Source: Geodermatophilus sabuli (GTDB lineage: Bacteria > Actinomycetota > Actinomycetes > Mycobacteriales > Geodermatophilaceae). From it: a stretch of DNA of 64,000 bases. The stretch is taken from positions 124,001-188,000 of the forward strand of contig NZ_JAAGWF010000009.1 of the NCBI RefSeq assembly GCF_010686765.1, given 5' to 3'. Shown piece after piece: positions 49,926-60,174 of the stretch. The position numbers and the translations under genes were made by a program. How positions within the stretch are numbered: the first letter of the stretch is position 1; each line of letters starts with the position of its first letter. The notes below the pieces were generated by a model that searched no databases, had not been told where the DNA came from, and saw only the letters and a list, made by a program, of their open reading frames with translations.

Positions 49926-51788
49926 TCATTCGACGGTGACGCTCTTGGCCAGGTTGCGGGGCTGGTCGACGTCGTAGCCGCGGGTGTCGGCGATCTCGCA
50001 GGCGAGCACCTGCAGCGGCACCGTGGTGACCACCGGCGCCATCAGGGTCGGCGTGCGCGGCACCCGGATGATGTGGTCGGCGTAGGGGACGACGTCCTCG
50101 TCCCCCTCCTCCGCGATCACGATGGTGCGGGCACCGCGGGCGCGGACCTCCTGGATGTTGGAGACCACCTTGCCGTGCACCGACTCCCGGGCGCGCGGGG
50201 ACGGGACGACGACCACGACCGGGGTGCCCTGGTCGATCAGCGCGATCGGCCCGTGCTTGAGCTCCCCCGCGGCGAACCCCTCGGCGTGGATGTAGGCCAG
50301 CTCCTTGAGCTTGAGCGCTCCCTCGAGGGCCACCGGGAAGGCCACGTGCCGGCCGAGGAACAGGATCGTGCCGGCGTCGGCCAGGGAGCGGCCGAGCGCG
50401 CGCACCGGCTCCATCTGGGTCAGCACCTCGGCGACCGCCTCCGGCAGCTTCCGCAGGTCCTCGACGATGGTGGCCACCTCGTCGGCGTACTTGATGCCGC
50501 GCACCTGGGCAAGGAAGAGACCCACCAGGTAGCAGGCGACCACCTGGGTGAGGAACCCCTTGGTGGAGGCGACCGCCACCTCCGGACCGGCGTGCGTGTA
50601 GAGGACGGCGTCGGACTCGCGCGGGATGGTCGACCCGTTGGCGTTGCAGATGGCCAGCACGCGGGCCTTCTGGTCCTTGGCGTGCCGCAGCGCCATCAGG
50701 GTGTCCATCGTCTCGCCGGACTGGCTGATCACGACGACGAGCGTCGAGCGGTCCAGCACCGGGTCGCGGTAGCGGAACTCGCTGGCGACCTCCACCTCGA
50801 CCGGGATCCGGGTCCAGTGCTCGATGGCGTACTTGGCGATCAGCCCGGCGTGGTAGGCGGTGCCGCAGGCGACCACGAACACCTTGTCGATGTCGCGCAG
50901 GTCCTGGTCGGAGAGTCGCACCTCGTCCAGGGCCAGCTCGCCGTTCGGGCCGAGCCGGCCGAGCAGGGTGTCGGCCACCGCCCGCGGCTGCTCGGCGATC
51001 TCCTTGAGCATGAACCAGTCGTAGCCGCCCTTCTCGGCGGCGGCGGCGTCCCAGTCGACGGTGTAGGCGTGCGGCTCGACGGCGTTGCCGGAGAAGTCGG
51101 TGACGGTCAGGCCGCGCTCGCGGTCGATCTCGACGACCTGGTCCTGGCCCAGCTCGCGCGCCTCGCGGGTGTGCGCGATGAACGCGGCGACGTCGGAGCC
51201 GAGGAAGTACTCGCCGTCGCCGACGCCGACCACCAGCGGGCTGTTGCGGCGCGAGGCGACGAGGGTGTCGGGCTCGTCGGCGTGGGAGGCGACGAGGGTG
51301 AAGGCGCCCTCCAGCCGGCGGCTGGTCGCGCGCATGGCCTCGGCCAGCCGTCCCGGGCCGGCCGGCGTCTGCGCGTAGACCGACGCGAGCAGGTGGGCGG
51401 TCACCTCGGTGTCGGTCTCCGAGCTGAACTCGATGCCGTCGGCCTCGCACTCGGCGCGCAGCGCGGCGAAGTTCTCGATGATCCCGTTGTGGATCACCGC
51501 GACCTTGCCGTCGGCGGAGACGTGCGGGTGGGCGTTGCGGTCGGTCGGCCCACCGTGGGTCGCCCAGCGGGTGTGCCCGATCCCGATCGTCGAGCCCGGC
51601 AGCGGCTGTTCACCGAGCTGCTTCTCGAGGTTGGCCAGCTTCCCGGCCTTCTTGGCCGTCGCCATCCCGCCGTCGGTCAGGACGGCGACGCCGGCCGAGT
51701 CGTAGCCCCGGTACTCCAACCGCCGCAGGCCCTCGAGGACGACGTCCAGGGCATTCTGCGGGCCGACGTATCCCACGATTCCGCACAT
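49926..51788 (-). CDS. glmS: Glucosamine-6-phosphate synthase
   Basis: Makes glucosamine-6-P from fructose-6-P and glutamine for UDP-GlcNAc. 620 residues. Cys2 is the N-terminal glutaminase nucleophile after Met removal (MCGIVGYVG); HTRWATHGGP, GNGIIEN-like HNGIIENF and two SIS domains (VACGTAYHAG, SQSGETMDTL, FLGRHVAFP) follow, ending DQPRNLAKSVTVE. No glmS ribozyme is visible upstream. TACCCT lies 7 bases before the ATG (leaderless). In line with glmM 61 bases upstream. Confidence 0.97.
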   Translation of the reverse strand: MCGIVGYVGPQNALDVVLEGLRRLEYRGYDSAGVAVLTDGGMATAKKAGKLANLEKQLGEQPLPGSTIGIGHTRWATHGGPTDRNAHPHVSADGKVAVIHNGIIENFAALRAECEADGIEFSSETDTEVTAHLLASVYAQTPAGPGRLAEAMRATSRRLEGAFTLVASHADEPDTLVASRRNSPLVVGVGDGEYFLGSDVAAFIAHTREARELGQDQVVEIDRERGLTVTDFSGNAVEPHAYTVDWDAAAAEKGGYDWFMLKEIAEQPRAVADTLLGRLGPNGELALDEVRLSDQDLRDIDKVFVVACGTAYHAGLIAKYAIEHWTRIPVEVEVASEFRYRDPVLDRSTLVVVISQSGETMDTLMALRHAKDQKARVLAICNANGSTIPRESDAVLYTHAGPEVAVASTKGFLTQVVACYLVGLFLAQVRGIKYADEVATIVEDLRKLPEAVAEVLTQMEPVRALGRSLADAGTILFLGRHVAFPVALEGALKLKELAYIHAEGFAAGELKHGPIALIDQGTPVVVVVPSPRARESVHGKVVSNIQEVRARGARTIVIAEEGDEDVVPYADHIIRVPRTPTLMAPVVTTVPLQVLACEIADTRGYDVDQPRNLAKSVTVE

Positions 51789-51849
51789 TGGGACGAGGGT
51801 ACCGGCGGAAGCCGCCCCGACCGTCCCTCGTGTGGGCGAGAGCCCGGTC

Positions 51850-53193
51850 TCAGTTGCAGCGGGCGACGACCTCGGCGAGCTTCGCGGCGATCCCGTCGGC
51901 CAGCTCCTGGGTGGGCGCCTCCACCATCACGCGCACCAGCTGCTCGGTGCCGGAGGGTCGCAGCAGCACCCGGCCGTCCGCACCCAGCTCGGCCTCGACG
52001 GCGTTCACCGCGTCGGCGACCTCGTCGCTCTCGGACACCGCCAGACGGTCGCGGACCGGCACGTTGACCAGGGTCTGCGGGAGCCGCTGCACCACCCCGG
52101 CGAGGTCGGCCAGCGAGGAGCCGGTCGCCGCCATGCGGGAGAGCAGCGCGAGGCCGGTGAGCAGGCCGTCGCCGGTGGTGGCGTGGTCGAGGAAGACCAG
52201 GTGGCCGCTCTGCTCGCCGCCGAGGCTCAGCCCGCGGGCGCGCAGTGCCTCCAGCACGTACCGGTCCCCCACGGCGGTGGTGTGCACCGCGATGCCGGCG
52301 TCGCGCATCGTGTGGTGGAAGCCGAGGTTGCTCATGACCGTCGCGACGACGGTGTCGCCGGCCAGCTCCCCGCGCTCGTGCAGGGCGAGGGCGCAGACGG
52401 CGAGGATCGCGTCGCCGTCCACCAGGTCGCCGTCGGCGGTGACCGCCAGGCACCGGTCGGCGTCGCCGTCGTGGGCGATGCCGAGGTCGGCGCCGTGCGC
52501 CCCGACCGCCTCGACCAGCGGACCGAGGTGGGTGGAGCCGATGCCGTCGTTGATGTTCCAGCCGTCGGGCTCCCCGCCGATCACGTGGACGGTCGCGCCG
52601 GCCCGGCGGTAGACCTCGGGGGCGCAGACCGCTGCCGCCCCGTGGGCGCAGTCGACGACGAGGGTGAGGCCGGCCAGCGACTGCGGCACCGTCGACAGCA
52701 GGTGCTCGACGTAGCGGCCTCCGGCCTCGGGGAGGTCGCGGACCCGGCCGATGTCGGCACCGGCGGGCCGGTGACCCGAGGAGTCGCCGCCGGCGACGAC
52801 CTGCTCGATCTCCGCCTCGAGGGCGTCGGGGAGCTTGTGGCCGCCGCGGCTGAACAGCTTGATGCCGTTGTCGGGCATCGGGTTGTGACTGGCGGAGATC
52901 ATCACGCCGAGGTCCGCGCCGGTCTGCGCGGTGAGGTACGCGATCGCCGGGGTGGGGAGCACCCCGGCGCGCAGCACCTCCGCACCGGCGCTCGCGAGGC
53001 CCGCCACGACGGCGGCCTCGAGCATCTCCCCGCTGGCGCGGGGGTCGCGGCCGACGACCGCGACGGGACGATGGGTCCCGTCGCGGTCGGCGAGCACGCC
53101 GGCGGCAGCACGTGCCACCGAGAGGGCCAACTCCGGCGTGAGGTCGGCGTTGGCCCGACCCCGGACGCCGTCGGTCCCGAAGAGGCGACCCAC
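51850..53193 (-). CDS. glmM: Phosphoglucosamine mutase
   Basis: Converts GlcN-6-P to GlcN-1-P for UDP-GlcNAc. 447 residues, phosphohexomutase fold with phosphoserine S102 in [14 protein letters not shown], metal-binding [18 protein letters not shown] and [18 protein letters not shown] start at 53193; 11 bases after the rpsI stop, continuing the rplM-rpsI-glmM operon. Mycobacterial equivalent is Rv3441c (mrsA). Confidence 0.97.
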   Translation of the reverse strand: MGRLFGTDGVRGRANADLTPELALSVARAAAGVLADRDGTHRPVAVVGRDPRASGEMLEAAVVAGLASAGAEVLRAGVLPTPAIAYLTAQTGADLGVMISASHNPMPDNGIKLFSRGGHKLPDALEAEIEQVVAGGDSSGHRPAGADIGRVRDLPEAGGRYVEHLLSTVPQSLAGLTLVVDCAHGAAAVCAPEVYRRAGATVHVIGGEPDGWNINDGIGSTHLGPLVEAVGAHGADLGIAHDGDADRCLAVTADGDLVDGDAILAVCALALHERGELAGDTVVATVMSNLGFHHTMRDAGIAVHTTAVGDRYVLEALRARGLSLGGEQSGHLVFLDHATTGDGLLTGLALLSRMAATGSSLADLAGVVQRLPQTLVNVPVRDRLAVSESDEVADAVNAVEAELGADGRVLLRPSGTEQLVRVMVEAPTQELADGIAAKLAEVVARCN

Positions 53194-53204
53194 GGGCTGC
53201 CCGG

Positions 53205-53624
53205 TCAGCGCTTCGAGTACTGGGGCGCCTTGCGGGCCTTCTTCAGCCCGTACTTCTTGCGCTCCGTGACCCGGGGGTCGCGGGTGAGGAAGCCGGCCTT
53301 CTTGAGCGCGGGGCGGTCGTCGGGCTCCACCTCGATGAGCGCCCGGGCGATCGCCAGGCGGAGTGCGCCGGCCTGGCCGGAGACACCGCCGCCGTGCAGG
53401 ATGCCCACGACGTCGTACTGCTCGTTCTTCTCCAGGATCACGAACGGCTCACGGATGAGCTGCTGGTGCACCTTGTTGGGGAAGTAGTCCTCGATGGTGC
53501 GGCCGTTGAGCCGGAACTGGCCGGTGCCGGGCAGCAGCCGCACGCGGACGATGGCCTCCTTGCGGCGACCGACGGTCTGGATCGGACGCCCGTCGGCGTC
53601 GGTCACGGTCAGTGCGCTGGTCAC
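53205..53624 (-). CDS. rpsI: Small ribosomal subunit protein uS9
   Basis: 139 residues, 30S protein whose C-terminal tail reaches the decoding site. Seen: [46 protein letters not shown] and the invariant basic end [15 protein letters not shown] start overlaps the rplM stop (GTGA). Confidence 0.98.
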   Translation of the reverse strand: MTSALTVTDADGRPIQTVGRRKEAIVRVRLLPGTGQFRLNGRTIEDYFPNKVHQQLIREPFVILEKNEQYDVVGILHGGGVSGQAGALRLAIARALIEVEPDDRPALKKAGFLTRDPRVTERKKYGLKKARKAPQYSKR

Positions 53625-54064
53625 TGGGCCACCTGCTTGATCTCGTAGGACTGGGGCTGCTGCGCGGCGTGCGGGTGCTCCGGCCCGGCGTACACCTTGA
53701 GCTTCTTGAGCATCTGCCGGCCGAGGGTGTTGTGCGGCAGCATCCCCTTGATGGCGCGCTCGATGACGCGGTCGGGGTGGGTGCGCAGCTGGTCGCCCAC
53801 GTTGATCGTCCGCAGCCCACCCGGGTAACCGGAGTGGCGGTAGGCGACCTTGTTGTCGCGCTTGGAGCCGGTGAGGGCCACCTTGCCGGCGTTGACGATG
53901 ACGACGAAGTCGCCGACGTCGACGTGCGGGGCGTACTGCGGCTTGTGCTTGCCGCGGAGCAGGATCGCGGTCTGGCTGGCGAGTCGACCGAGCACCACAT
54001 CAGTGGCGTCGATGACGTGCCAGGCCCGGCTGACCTCGCCGGGCTTGGGGGTGTACGTGCGCAC
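53621..54064 (-). CDS. rplM: Large ribosomal subunit protein uL13
   Basis: 147 residues from the GTG at 54064 ([12 protein letters not shown]-terminus; GGAGG upstream). Seen: [45 protein letters not shown] and the [11 protein letters not shown] end. Coupled to rpsI. The 156 bases before it, up to the carbonic anhydrase gene, hold no clear regulatory structure. Confidence 0.97.
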   Translation of the reverse strand: MRTYTPKPGEVSRAWHVIDATDVVLGRLASQTAILLRGKHKPQYAPHVDVGDFVVIVNAGKVALTGSKRDNKVAYRHSGYPGGLRTINVGDQLRTHPDRVIERAIKGMLPHNTLGRQMLKKLKVYAGPEHPHAAQQPQSYEIKQVAQ

Positions 54065-54220
54065 GCGCTCGTGTCCTCCGTCGTCGTCGGGTGTCGGCTG
54101 GTGGGATCGCCTCACCGAGGACGGGAGACGGTGCAGCGCGCGCGGGACCAGCCGGGCCCGCACGCCAGCCGATCACGATACCAGCCTCCGGGTACCGCCC
54201 TCCCGGCGGACGACGGACCC

Positions 54221-54706
54221 TCAGACGACCTCGCGCAGCCGCCCGGTCTCGACGTCGTAGACCGTCCCCCGCACCTTGTGGGAGATCAGGTACGGGCAGT
54301 CCTGGATCTGCTTGATGGACGTCCGGACGTCGTCGTCGACATCGGTGAACGCCTGAACCGACCAGAACGGACGGCGGCCGGTCGCCTTCTCCACGCGGTC
54401 GGCGAAGGTCCGGTCATCGGTCGCCTGCAGGCCGCACTCGGTGTGGTGGACCAGCAGGATCTCGCGGGTCCCGAGCAGGTGCTGGGAGACGGTCAGTGAC
54501 CGGATGACGTCCTCGGTGATGACGCCGCCGGCGTTGCGGATGACGTGGGCGTCACCGACGTCGAGGCCGAGGAGTCCGAACAGCGGCATGCGGGAGTCCA
54601 TGCACGCCACGACCGCGACCTTGCGGGCCGGGCGCACCGGCTTGCTCCCGGGGAAGCGCGCGGCCCACTGCTCGTTGGCCGCCAGCATCCGGTCGATCTC
54701 CGACAC
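54221..54706 (-). CDS. Beta-class carbonic anhydrase
   Basis: Reversible CO2 hydration, supplying bicarbonate. 161 residues from the GTG at 54706 with GGAGGTG upstream. Zinc ligands: C35 in ACMDSRM, H88 and C91 in VHHTECG, and D37-R39 dyad, all conserved. Shorter than plant-type enzymes, normal for actinobacterial type. Divergent from moeA. Confidence 0.93.
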   Translation of the reverse strand: MSEIDRMLAANEQWAARFPGSKPVRPARKVAVVACMDSRMPLFGLLGLDVGDAHVIRNAGGVITEDVIRSLTVSQHLLGTREILLVHHTECGLQATDDRTFADRVEKATGRRPFWSVQAFTDVDDDVRTSIKQIQDCPYLISHKVRGTVYDVETGRLREVV

Positions 54707-54794
54707 CTGCCACCTCCGTCTCGACCGTTCGAGCCGGGACCCTATCCGGAGGGTGTCCCGGCCCGCACCAGAGCGATCGGACAGGATGAGCCCC

Positions 54795-55988
54795 GTGCGC
54801 ACGGTCGAGGAACACCAGGCGGTCGTCGCCGCCCTCCTGCCTCCCCTCCCCGAGGAGGAGGTGTCGCTGGCGGCGGCGCACAACCGGGTGCTGGCCCGGG
54901 ACGTCCGCGCCTCGGTCGCGCTGCCGGGGTTCGACAACTCCGCGATGGACGGCTACGCGGCCCGCTGGTCCGAGGTGGCGCCCCCGCCGGTGCGGCTGCC
55001 GGTGGCCGACGACATCCCGGCCGGGCGCACCGACGTCGTCCCGCTGGCGCCGGGCACGGTGCAGCGGATCATGACCGGCGCCCCGCTGCCGGACGGCGCC
55101 GACGTCGTCGTGCCGGTCGAGCTCACCGACGGCGGCACCGACGTCGTGGAGATCCGGGACTCCCCCGCCGCCGGCACCCACCTGCGGCACGCCGGCGAGG
55201 ACATCGCCGCCGGCGCGGTCGCCCTCACCGCCGGCTCGCCGTTGGGCGCCGCCCAGCTGGGGCTCGCCGCGGCCGTGGGTGCCCGGACGCTGCCGGTGCG
55301 ACGGCGTCCGCGTGTGCTCGTGCTCTCCACCGGCAGCGAGCTCGTCGAGCCCGGCGCCCCGCTGCTGCCCGGGCAGATCTACGAGTCCAACTCCGCGCTG
55401 CTTGCCGCCGCGGTCGAGGACGCCGGTGGCACGGCGCGGCGGCTGCACTTCGTCCCTGACGACGTCGACCAGTTCCTCGCCACCGTCCGCGCCGAGCTGG
55501 CCACGGCCGACCTGCTGATCACCAGCGGCGGGGTGAGCGCGGGCGCCTACGAGGTGGTCAAGGACGCGTTCGCCGCCCTGGGCACCGTCGAGTTCGCGAA
55601 GGTGGCCATGCAGCCCGGCGGCCCGCAGGGAGCCGGCACGGTGGACGGGGTCCCCGTGGTCACGCTGCCGGGCAACCCGGTGAGCTCCTTCGTGTCCTTC
55701 GAGGTGTTCGTGCGCCCCGCGCTGCGCCGCGCGCTGGGGCACGCGGCACCCGGCCGGCTGCGCGCCCCGGCGGTGCTGACCGCGCCGCTGCGCTCGCCGG
55801 CCGGGCGGCGGCAGTTCCTCCGCGGCCGGTACGACGGGGGGCTGGTCTCCCAGGTCGGTGGCCCGGGGTCGCACCTGGTGGCCCATCTGGCCCGCGCCAA
55901 CTGCCTGGTCGTCGTCCCCGAGGACGTGACCGAACTGCCCGCCGGCGCCCAGGTGGACGTCGTGCTGATCGAGGGAGCACTGCAGTGA
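54795..55988 (+). CDS. moeA: Molybdopterin molybdenumtransferase MoeA
   Basis: Inserts molybdate into adenylated molybdopterin. 397 residues from the GTG at 54795, chosen because CAGGAT (54782-54787) ends 7 bases before it and the peptide then begins RTVEEHQ; an ATG at 54786 (MSPVRTVEEH) is the alternative. Seen: LPGFDNSAMDGYA, ITSGGVSAGAYEVVK, GNPVSSFVSFEVF. First gene of moeA-moaC-mog; stop followed by a repeat-like spacer. Confidence 0.93.
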   Translation: MRTVEEHQAVVAALLPPLPEEEVSLAAAHNRVLARDVRASVALPGFDNSAMDGYAARWSEVAPPPVRLPVADDIPAGRTDVVPLAPGTVQRIMTGAPLPDGADVVVPVELTDGGTDVVEIRDSPAAGTHLRHAGEDIAAGAVALTAGSPLGAAQLGLAAAVGARTLPVRRRPRVLVLSTGSELVEPGAPLLPGQIYESNSALLAAAVEDAGGTARRLHFVPDDVDQFLATVRAELATADLLITSGGVSAGAYEVVKDAFAALGTVEFAKVAMQPGGPQGAGTVDGVPVVTLPGNPVSSFVSFEVFVRPALRRALGHAAPGRLRAPAVLTAPLRSPAGRRQFLRGRYDGGLVSQVGGPGSHLVAHLARANCLVVVPEDVTELPAGAQVDVVLIEGALQ

Positions 55989-56067
55989 GGCGACAGCGAG
56001 CGAGCACCGCAGCGAGCGCCGGCGAGCGAGGAACGGGACGGGCGTCCGGAGCAACAGGAGGACGGCA
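55985..56067 (+). repeat. Repeat-like spacer between moeA and moaC
   Basis: Contains GCAGCGAGCGCCGGCGAGCG and GAGGAACGG, related to the 83-base unit at 49188 and the tsaD start. It ends with the moaC ribosome-binding site AGGAGG. Confidence 0.55.
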
Positions 56068-56538
56068 GTGAGCGACCGTCTCACGCACGTCGACGAGTCC
56101 GGCGCCGCCCGGATGGTGGACGTCTCGGCCAAGCCGGTGACGGCGCGGGAGGCCACCGCGGCGGGCCGGGTGCTGGTCAGCCCCGAGGTGGTCGCGCTGC
56201 TCCGCGGCGAGGGGGTGCCCAAGGGCGACGCCGTGGCCGTCGCGCGCATCGCCGGCATCGCCGGGGCCAAGCGGACGCCGGACCTCGTGCCGCTGTGCCA
56301 CCCGATCGCCCTGCACGGCGTCACCGTCGACGTCACGGTGGCCGACGACGCGGTCGAGATCACCGCCACCGCCCGCACGGCCGACCGCACCGGGGTGGAG
56401 ATGGAAGCCCTCACCTCCGTCGCCGTCGCCGGGCTCACCGTCATCGACATGGTCAAGGCCGTCGACCCGCGGGCCACCATCACCGACGTCCGGCTGCTGG
56501 CCAAGTCCGGAGGCAAGAGCGGCGAGTGGCGCCGGTGA
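56068..56538 (+). CDS. moaC: Cyclic pyranopterin monophosphate synthase MoaC
   Basis: Second enzyme of molybdenum-cofactor synthesis. 156 residues. Seen: MVDVSAKPVTAREATA, KGDAVAVARIAGIAGAKRT, LVPLCHPIALHGV and the DMVKAVD with KSGGKSGEW end. GTG with AGGAGG upstream. Confidence 0.96.
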   Translation: MSDRLTHVDESGAARMVDVSAKPVTAREATAAGRVLVSPEVVALLRGEGVPKGDAVAVARIAGIAGAKRTPDLVPLCHPIALHGVTVDVTVADDAVEITATARTADRTGVEMEALTSVAVAGLTVIDMVKAVDPRATITDVRLLAKSGGKSGEWRR

Positions 56539-57032
56539 CCGGGGTGCCTGCCCTCGCCCGGGCCGTCGTCGTCACCGCGTCCAACCGCGCGTCCGCCGGG
56601 GTGTACCCCGACCGCAGCGGTGAGGCACTGGCCGAGGGCCTGCGCGAGCTGGGCTTCGACGTGGCGGGGCCGCACGTGCGCCCGGACGACGTCGACGAGC
56701 TCGAGGCCGTGCTCCGCGCGGCGGTGGACGCCGGCGCCGACGTCGTCCTGACCACCGGGGGGACCGGGCTGTCCCCCACCGACGTGACCCCCGAGGCCAC
56801 CCGGCGTGTGCTCGAGCGGGACGCCCCGGGGCTCGCCGAGGCGGTGCGGCGGTACGGCGCCGACCACGGGGTGCCGACGTCGGTCCTGTCCCGCGGCCTC
56901 GCGGGCACGGCCGGCCGCACCCTGATCGTCAACCTGCCCGGCTCCACCGGCGGGGTCCGCGACGGCCTCGCCGTCCTCGGCCCGCTGCTCCCCCACATCG
57001 TCAGCCAGCTGCGCGGCGGCGACCATGCCTGA
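56535..57032 (+). CDS. mog: Molybdopterin adenylyltransferase Mog/MoaB
   Basis: Adenylates molybdopterin before MoeA acts. 165 residues, GTG start overlapping the moaC stop (GTGA). Seen: VVVTASNRASAGVYPDRSG, VLTTGGTGLSPTDVTPEAT and NLPGSTGGVRDGL. The SNRAS and TTGGTG loops are the substrate site. End of the moe/moa run; an unstructured 121-base gap follows. Confidence 0.94.
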   Translation: MTGVPALARAVVVTASNRASAGVYPDRSGEALAEGLRELGFDVAGPHVRPDDVDELEAVLRAAVDAGADVVLTTGGTGLSPTDVTPEATRRVLERDAPGLAEAVRRYGADHGVPTSVLSRGLAGTAGRTLIVNLPGSTGGVRDGLAVLGPLLPHIVSQLRGGDHA

Positions 57033-57153
57033 TGTCGCGCTCCACGCTCCGATCGCGGCCAGGTCCCGTCACCCGCTGCACTGAGCCGGCCCCGGCGCTC
57101 GATCGCGGGAGCCTCCGGCCCCCGCTCCTCCCTCGCCCCGCAGGGCGGCTCAC

Positions 57154-57987
57154 CTATGGCGCGGGGAGGTCGAGGCGCTCCGGTCTAGAGTAGACGTTGC
57201 AGCCGTCGCCGCGGAGGAAGCCGACGAGGGTGATGCCGACGTCGGCGGCCAGCTCCACGGCCAGGGACGACGGCGCCGACACGGCCGCGAGCACCGGGAT
57301 CCCGGCCATCGCCGCCTTCTGGGTCAGCTCGAAGCTGGCCCGTCCGCTGACCATGAGCACGTGGCCGGTCAGCGGTAGCCGACCCTCGCGCACCGCGTCA
57401 CCGACGACCTTGTCGACGGCGTTGTGCCGGCCCACGTCCTCACGGAGGGCGACCAGCTCCCCCTCCGCGGTGAACAGCCCCGCGGCGTGCAGCCCCCCGG
57501 TCTTGTCGAACACCTCCTGGGCAGCCCGCAGGCGGTCGGGCAGCGCCAGCAGCGTGGCCAGGGGCACCCGGGTGCCGTCGGCGGCGACGTCGTGCCGCGT
57601 CCGCGTCCGGATGGCGTCGATGCTGGCCTTGCCGCAGACGCCACAGGAGCTCGACGTGTAGAAGTTCCGGTCCAGCGCGGTGTCCGGCGGCTCCACACCC
57701 GGGGCGAGGTCGACGTCGACGACGTTGTAGGTGTTGCGGCCGTCGGCATCGACCGAGTCGCAGTAGCGCAGCCCCAGCACGTCGTCGCTGCCGGCGATCA
57801 CGCCCTCGGTGGCCAGGAAGCCGTGCACGAGGTCGAAGTCGTGCCCCGGCGTCCGCATGGTCACCGCCAGCGGCGTGCCGGACAGCCGGATCTCCAGGGG
57901 CTCCTCGGCGGCGACGGTGTCCGGTCGCGTGGTCCGCGCCGTCCCACGGATCCGCAGCACCGGCGTCCGGCTCGTGACTCGTCCCAC
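57154..57987 (-). CDS. fdhD: Formate dehydrogenase accessory sulfurtransferase FdhD
   Basis: Delivers sulfur to the molybdopterin centre of formate dehydrogenase. 277 residues. Seen: [37 protein letters not shown], the CxxC site in [44 protein letters not shown] and [17 protein letters not shown]. Beside Moco genes and divergent from mobA, it implies a formate dehydrogenase elsewhere in the genome. Confidence 0.95.
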   Translation of the reverse strand: MGRVTSRTPVLRIRGTARTTRPDTVAAEEPLEIRLSGTPLAVTMRTPGHDFDLVHGFLATEGVIAGSDDVLGLRYCDSVDADGRNTYNVVDVDLAPGVEPPDTALDRNFYTSSSCGVCGKASIDAIRTRTRHDVAADGTRVPLATLLALPDRLRAAQEVFDKTGGLHAAGLFTAEGELVALREDVGRHNAVDKVVGDAVREGRLPLTGHVLMVSGRASFELTQKAAMAGIPVLAAVSAPSSLAVELAADVGITLVGFLRGDGCNVYSRPERLDLPAP

Positions 57988-58028
57988 GAACGGCGACGGT
58001 ACCCACGTCGGGCCCCTACGGTCGCGGT

Positions 58029-58646
58029 GTGCCCCCGCTGCCCGCGTACGCCGCCGTCGTGCTGGCCGGCGGCCGCGCCGCGCGGATGGGCGGCCAGGCC
58101 AAGCCGCAACTGGACGTCGGGGGCCGGAGCATGCTCGCCGCGGTGCTCGCCGCCGTGGCCGACGCCGAGCAGCGGATCGTGGTGGGACCCCCGCAGCCGG
58201 TGCCCGCCGGTGTGGTGGTCGTGCGCGAGGAACCGCCCCGCGGCGGGCCGGTCGCCGCGATGCGGACCGGTCTCACGCAGGTGTCGAGCGAGGTGGTCGC
58301 CCTGCTCGCCGGCGACCTGCCGTTCCTGACCGCCGGGCTGGTCCGGTCGCTGCGGGAACGGCTGACCGGCGACGGGGTGCTCGTCGTCGACGACACCGGC
58401 CAGGACCAGCTGCTGCTGGGCGTGTGGCGGACGGCGACCCTGCGGGCGGCCGTGGCCGACGTCTCCGGCCCCACGTCCGTGCGCAAGGTGCTCGCCCCGC
58501 TGGCCGTGCGCCGCCTGCACCCGGTCGTGCCGCCGGGGCAGCCACCGCCGTGGACCGACTGCGACACCCCGGCCGAGCTCGCCCGCGCGCGGGCCGCGGC
58601 GGCCCGGCGCGTACCGGGCCGGGTACCGCCTCGACCGGCGGGGTAG
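58029..58646 (+). CDS. mobA: Molybdenum cofactor guanylyltransferase-like MobA
   Basis: Converts Moco to the guanine-dinucleotide form needed by FDH-type enzymes. 205 residues with N-terminal [13 protein letters not shown] (GTP binding), [12 protein letters not shown] and [12 protein letters not shown] at 58029, six bases after TACGGT (leaderless). Divergent from fdhD, which supports a formate dehydrogenase context. A more general nucleotidyltransferase role cannot be excluded. Confidence 0.88.
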   Translation: MPPLPAYAAVVLAGGRAARMGGQAKPQLDVGGRSMLAAVLAAVADAEQRIVVGPPQPVPAGVVVVREEPPRGGPVAAMRTGLTQVSSEVVALLAGDLPFLTAGLVRSLRERLTGDGVLVVDDTGQDQLLLGVWRTATLRAAVADVSGPTSVRKVLAPLAVRRLHPVVPPGQPPPWTDCDTPAELARARAAAARRVPGRVPPRPAG

Positions 58647-58655
58647 GCCGGGGGC

Positions 58656-59321
58656 ATGCGCATCGTCGTCGCCGGAGCACACGGCCAGGTCGCCCGTCGC
58701 CTCGACCGCCTGCTCTCCGCCCGCGGGGACACCGTCGTCGGCATCGTCCGCAACGCCGGCCACGAGGCCGACGTGGCGGCCGACGGGGCGCGCCCGGTGC
58801 TGCTGGACCTGGAGTCGGCGTCGGTCGACGACGTCGCGGCCGCGGTGGCGGGCAGCGATGCGGTCGTCTTCGCCGCGGGGGCCGGCCCGGGCAGCGGGAC
58901 CGCGCGCAAGGACACCGTCGACCGCGCCGCCGCCGTCCTGCTGGCCGACGCCGCACAGCACGCGGGGGTGCGGCGGTACCTCCTGGTCTCCTCCATGGGC
59001 GTGGACTCCGTCGCCGACGGCGCCCGGCCCGAGGGGCTCGACGACGTCTTCACCGCCTACCTGCAGGCCAAGCTCGCCGCCGAGCGGGACGTCCTCGCCC
59101 GACCGGCCCTCGCGACCACCGTCGTCCGGCCCGGTGGCCTGACCGACGAGCCCGGCACCGGTCGCGTCACGCTGGCCCGGCACGTGGAGCGGGGCAGCGT
59201 GCCCCGGGACGACGTGGCCGCCGTGCTCGTCGCGCTCCTCGACGCCGGCGCGGACGGTGCCGTCCTCGAGCTGGTGGCGGGTCCCACGCCGATCGACGAG
59301 GCGGTCGCCGCCCTCGGCTGA
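58656..59321 (+). CDS. NAD(P)-binding SDR/NmrA-like protein
   Basis: 221 residues, atypical SDR. Seen: MRIVVAGAHGQVARRL (Rossmann glycine loop), VVFAAGAGPGSGT, RYLLVSSMGVDS and KLAAERDVLA (K of the YxxxK position, preceded by Y in TAYLQAK). Similar proteins are called NAD(P)H-binding or NmrA-like; function open. ATG nine bases after the mobA stop. Convergent with truA. Confidence 0.83.
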   Translation: MRIVVAGAHGQVARRLDRLLSARGDTVVGIVRNAGHEADVAADGARPVLLDLESASVDDVAAAVAGSDAVVFAAGAGPGSGTARKDTVDRAAAVLLADAAQHAGVRRYLLVSSMGVDSVADGARPEGLDDVFTAYLQAKLAAERDVLARPALATTVVRPGGLTDEPGTGRVTLARHVERGSVPRDDVAAVLVALLDAGADGAVLELVAGPTPIDEAVAALG

Positions 59322-60170
59322 TCAGCCCCGGCGGGCCCGGGTGACGAGCGCCCGGGCAGCGAGCTGGTCGTCGGGCGGGTAGTCGACCGCGACCAGCGTC
59401 AGCCCGGCGGCCGGGGCGACGGTGAACTCACCGGACCGCTCGGTGCGCCCCAGGAGCCCGGCGGGCCACTCCGGCGGACGCCGGCCCTCCCCCACGGCGA
59501 GCAGCGCCCCCACCAGGCTGCGGACCATCGAGTGGCAGAAGGCGTCGGCCGAGGCCCGGACCATGACCAGATCGCCCTCCCGTGCCACCGACAGCGCCAG
59601 CAGCGTCCGCACGGTGGTCGCGCCCTCCCGGCGCCGGCAGAAGGCGGCGAAGTCGTGCTCGCCGAGCAGCAGCCCGGCCGCGCGGGCCATGCCCTCGACG
59701 TCCAGCCGCCGCGGCCAGCCGACGGTGTCCAGGCGGCGCAGCGGCGGCGGCCCGGACGGCGCGTCGGTCAGCCGGTAGACGTAGTGCCGGCGCAGCGCTC
59801 CGAAACGGGCGTCGAAGGCGGCCGGCGCCTCCTCCACCCCGGTCACCACGATGTCGGGGGGCAGCACGCCCCGCAGCCGGCGGACCAGCCGGTCCCGGTG
59901 CCCGAGCCACACCTCCCGCGGGACGTCCGCGTGCGCGACCTGTCCGGTGGCGTGCACACCGGCGTCGGTACGGCCCGCGACGGTGAGGTCGACCGGGCAG
60001 CGCAGCACCCGCGCCAGGGCCTCCTCCAGGTCGCCCTGGACGGTGCGCTGGGCGGGCTGACGCGCCCACCCGTGCAGCGTCGTCCCGTCGTAGCCGATGG
60101 CGAGACGAAGACGGACGAGCCCGTCCCCCCGGGAGGGGACGGGCTCGTCCGGGTGCTGAGGCGTGCTCAG
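59322..60170 (-). CDS. truA: tRNA pseudouridine(38-40) synthase, CTG start
   Basis: Forms pseudouridine at positions 38-40 of tRNA. The full domain is there: [13 protein letters not shown] (about 27-39), D69 in [40 protein letters not shown]. No ATG, GTG or TTG exists in frame before GYDG; the nearest are internal. The CTG at 60170, four bases after the TAG of the upstream gene, gives 282 residues starting with STPQHPDEP, a credible disordered start, so I use it. A GC-rich hairpin overlaps these codons. Start is inference. Confidence 0.78.
   Translation of the reverse strand: MSTPQHPDEPVPSRGDGLVRLRLAIGYDGTTLHGWARQPAQRTVQGDLEEALARVLRCPVDLTVAGRTDAGVHATGQVAHADVPREVWLGHRDRLVRRLRGVLPPDIVVTGVEEAPAAFDARFGALRRHYVYRLTDAPSGPPPLRRLDTVGWPRRLDVEGMARAAGLLLGEHDFAAFCRRREGATTVRTLLALSVAREGDLVMVRASADAFCHSMVRSLVGALLAVGEGRRPPEWPAGLLGRTERSGEFTVAPAAGLTLVAVDYPPDDQLAARALVTRARRG
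60113..60150 (-). terminator. Terminator-like hairpin inside truA 5' codons
   Basis: GGACGAGCCCGTCCC (60113-60127) pairs perfectly with its complement at 60136-60150 around eight bases. If it terminates rplQ transcription, truA would need its own start or readthrough. It sits between the CTG and the conserved domain. Confidence 0.55.
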
Positions 60171-60174
60171 CGGA

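Noticed and set aside
51789-51849. glmS ribozyme upstream of glmS
   Set aside because: The gap to glmM is 61 bases and lacks the ribozyme core; the start looks leaderless.
54065-54220. Autoregulatory L13 leader before rplM
   Set aside because: No clear stem resembling the 23S L13 site; 156 bases without obvious structure.
59428-60069. Alternative long frame antisense or overlapping truA
   Set aside because: It is a frame shadow of truA with Arg/Gly-rich composition and no recognisable motif.
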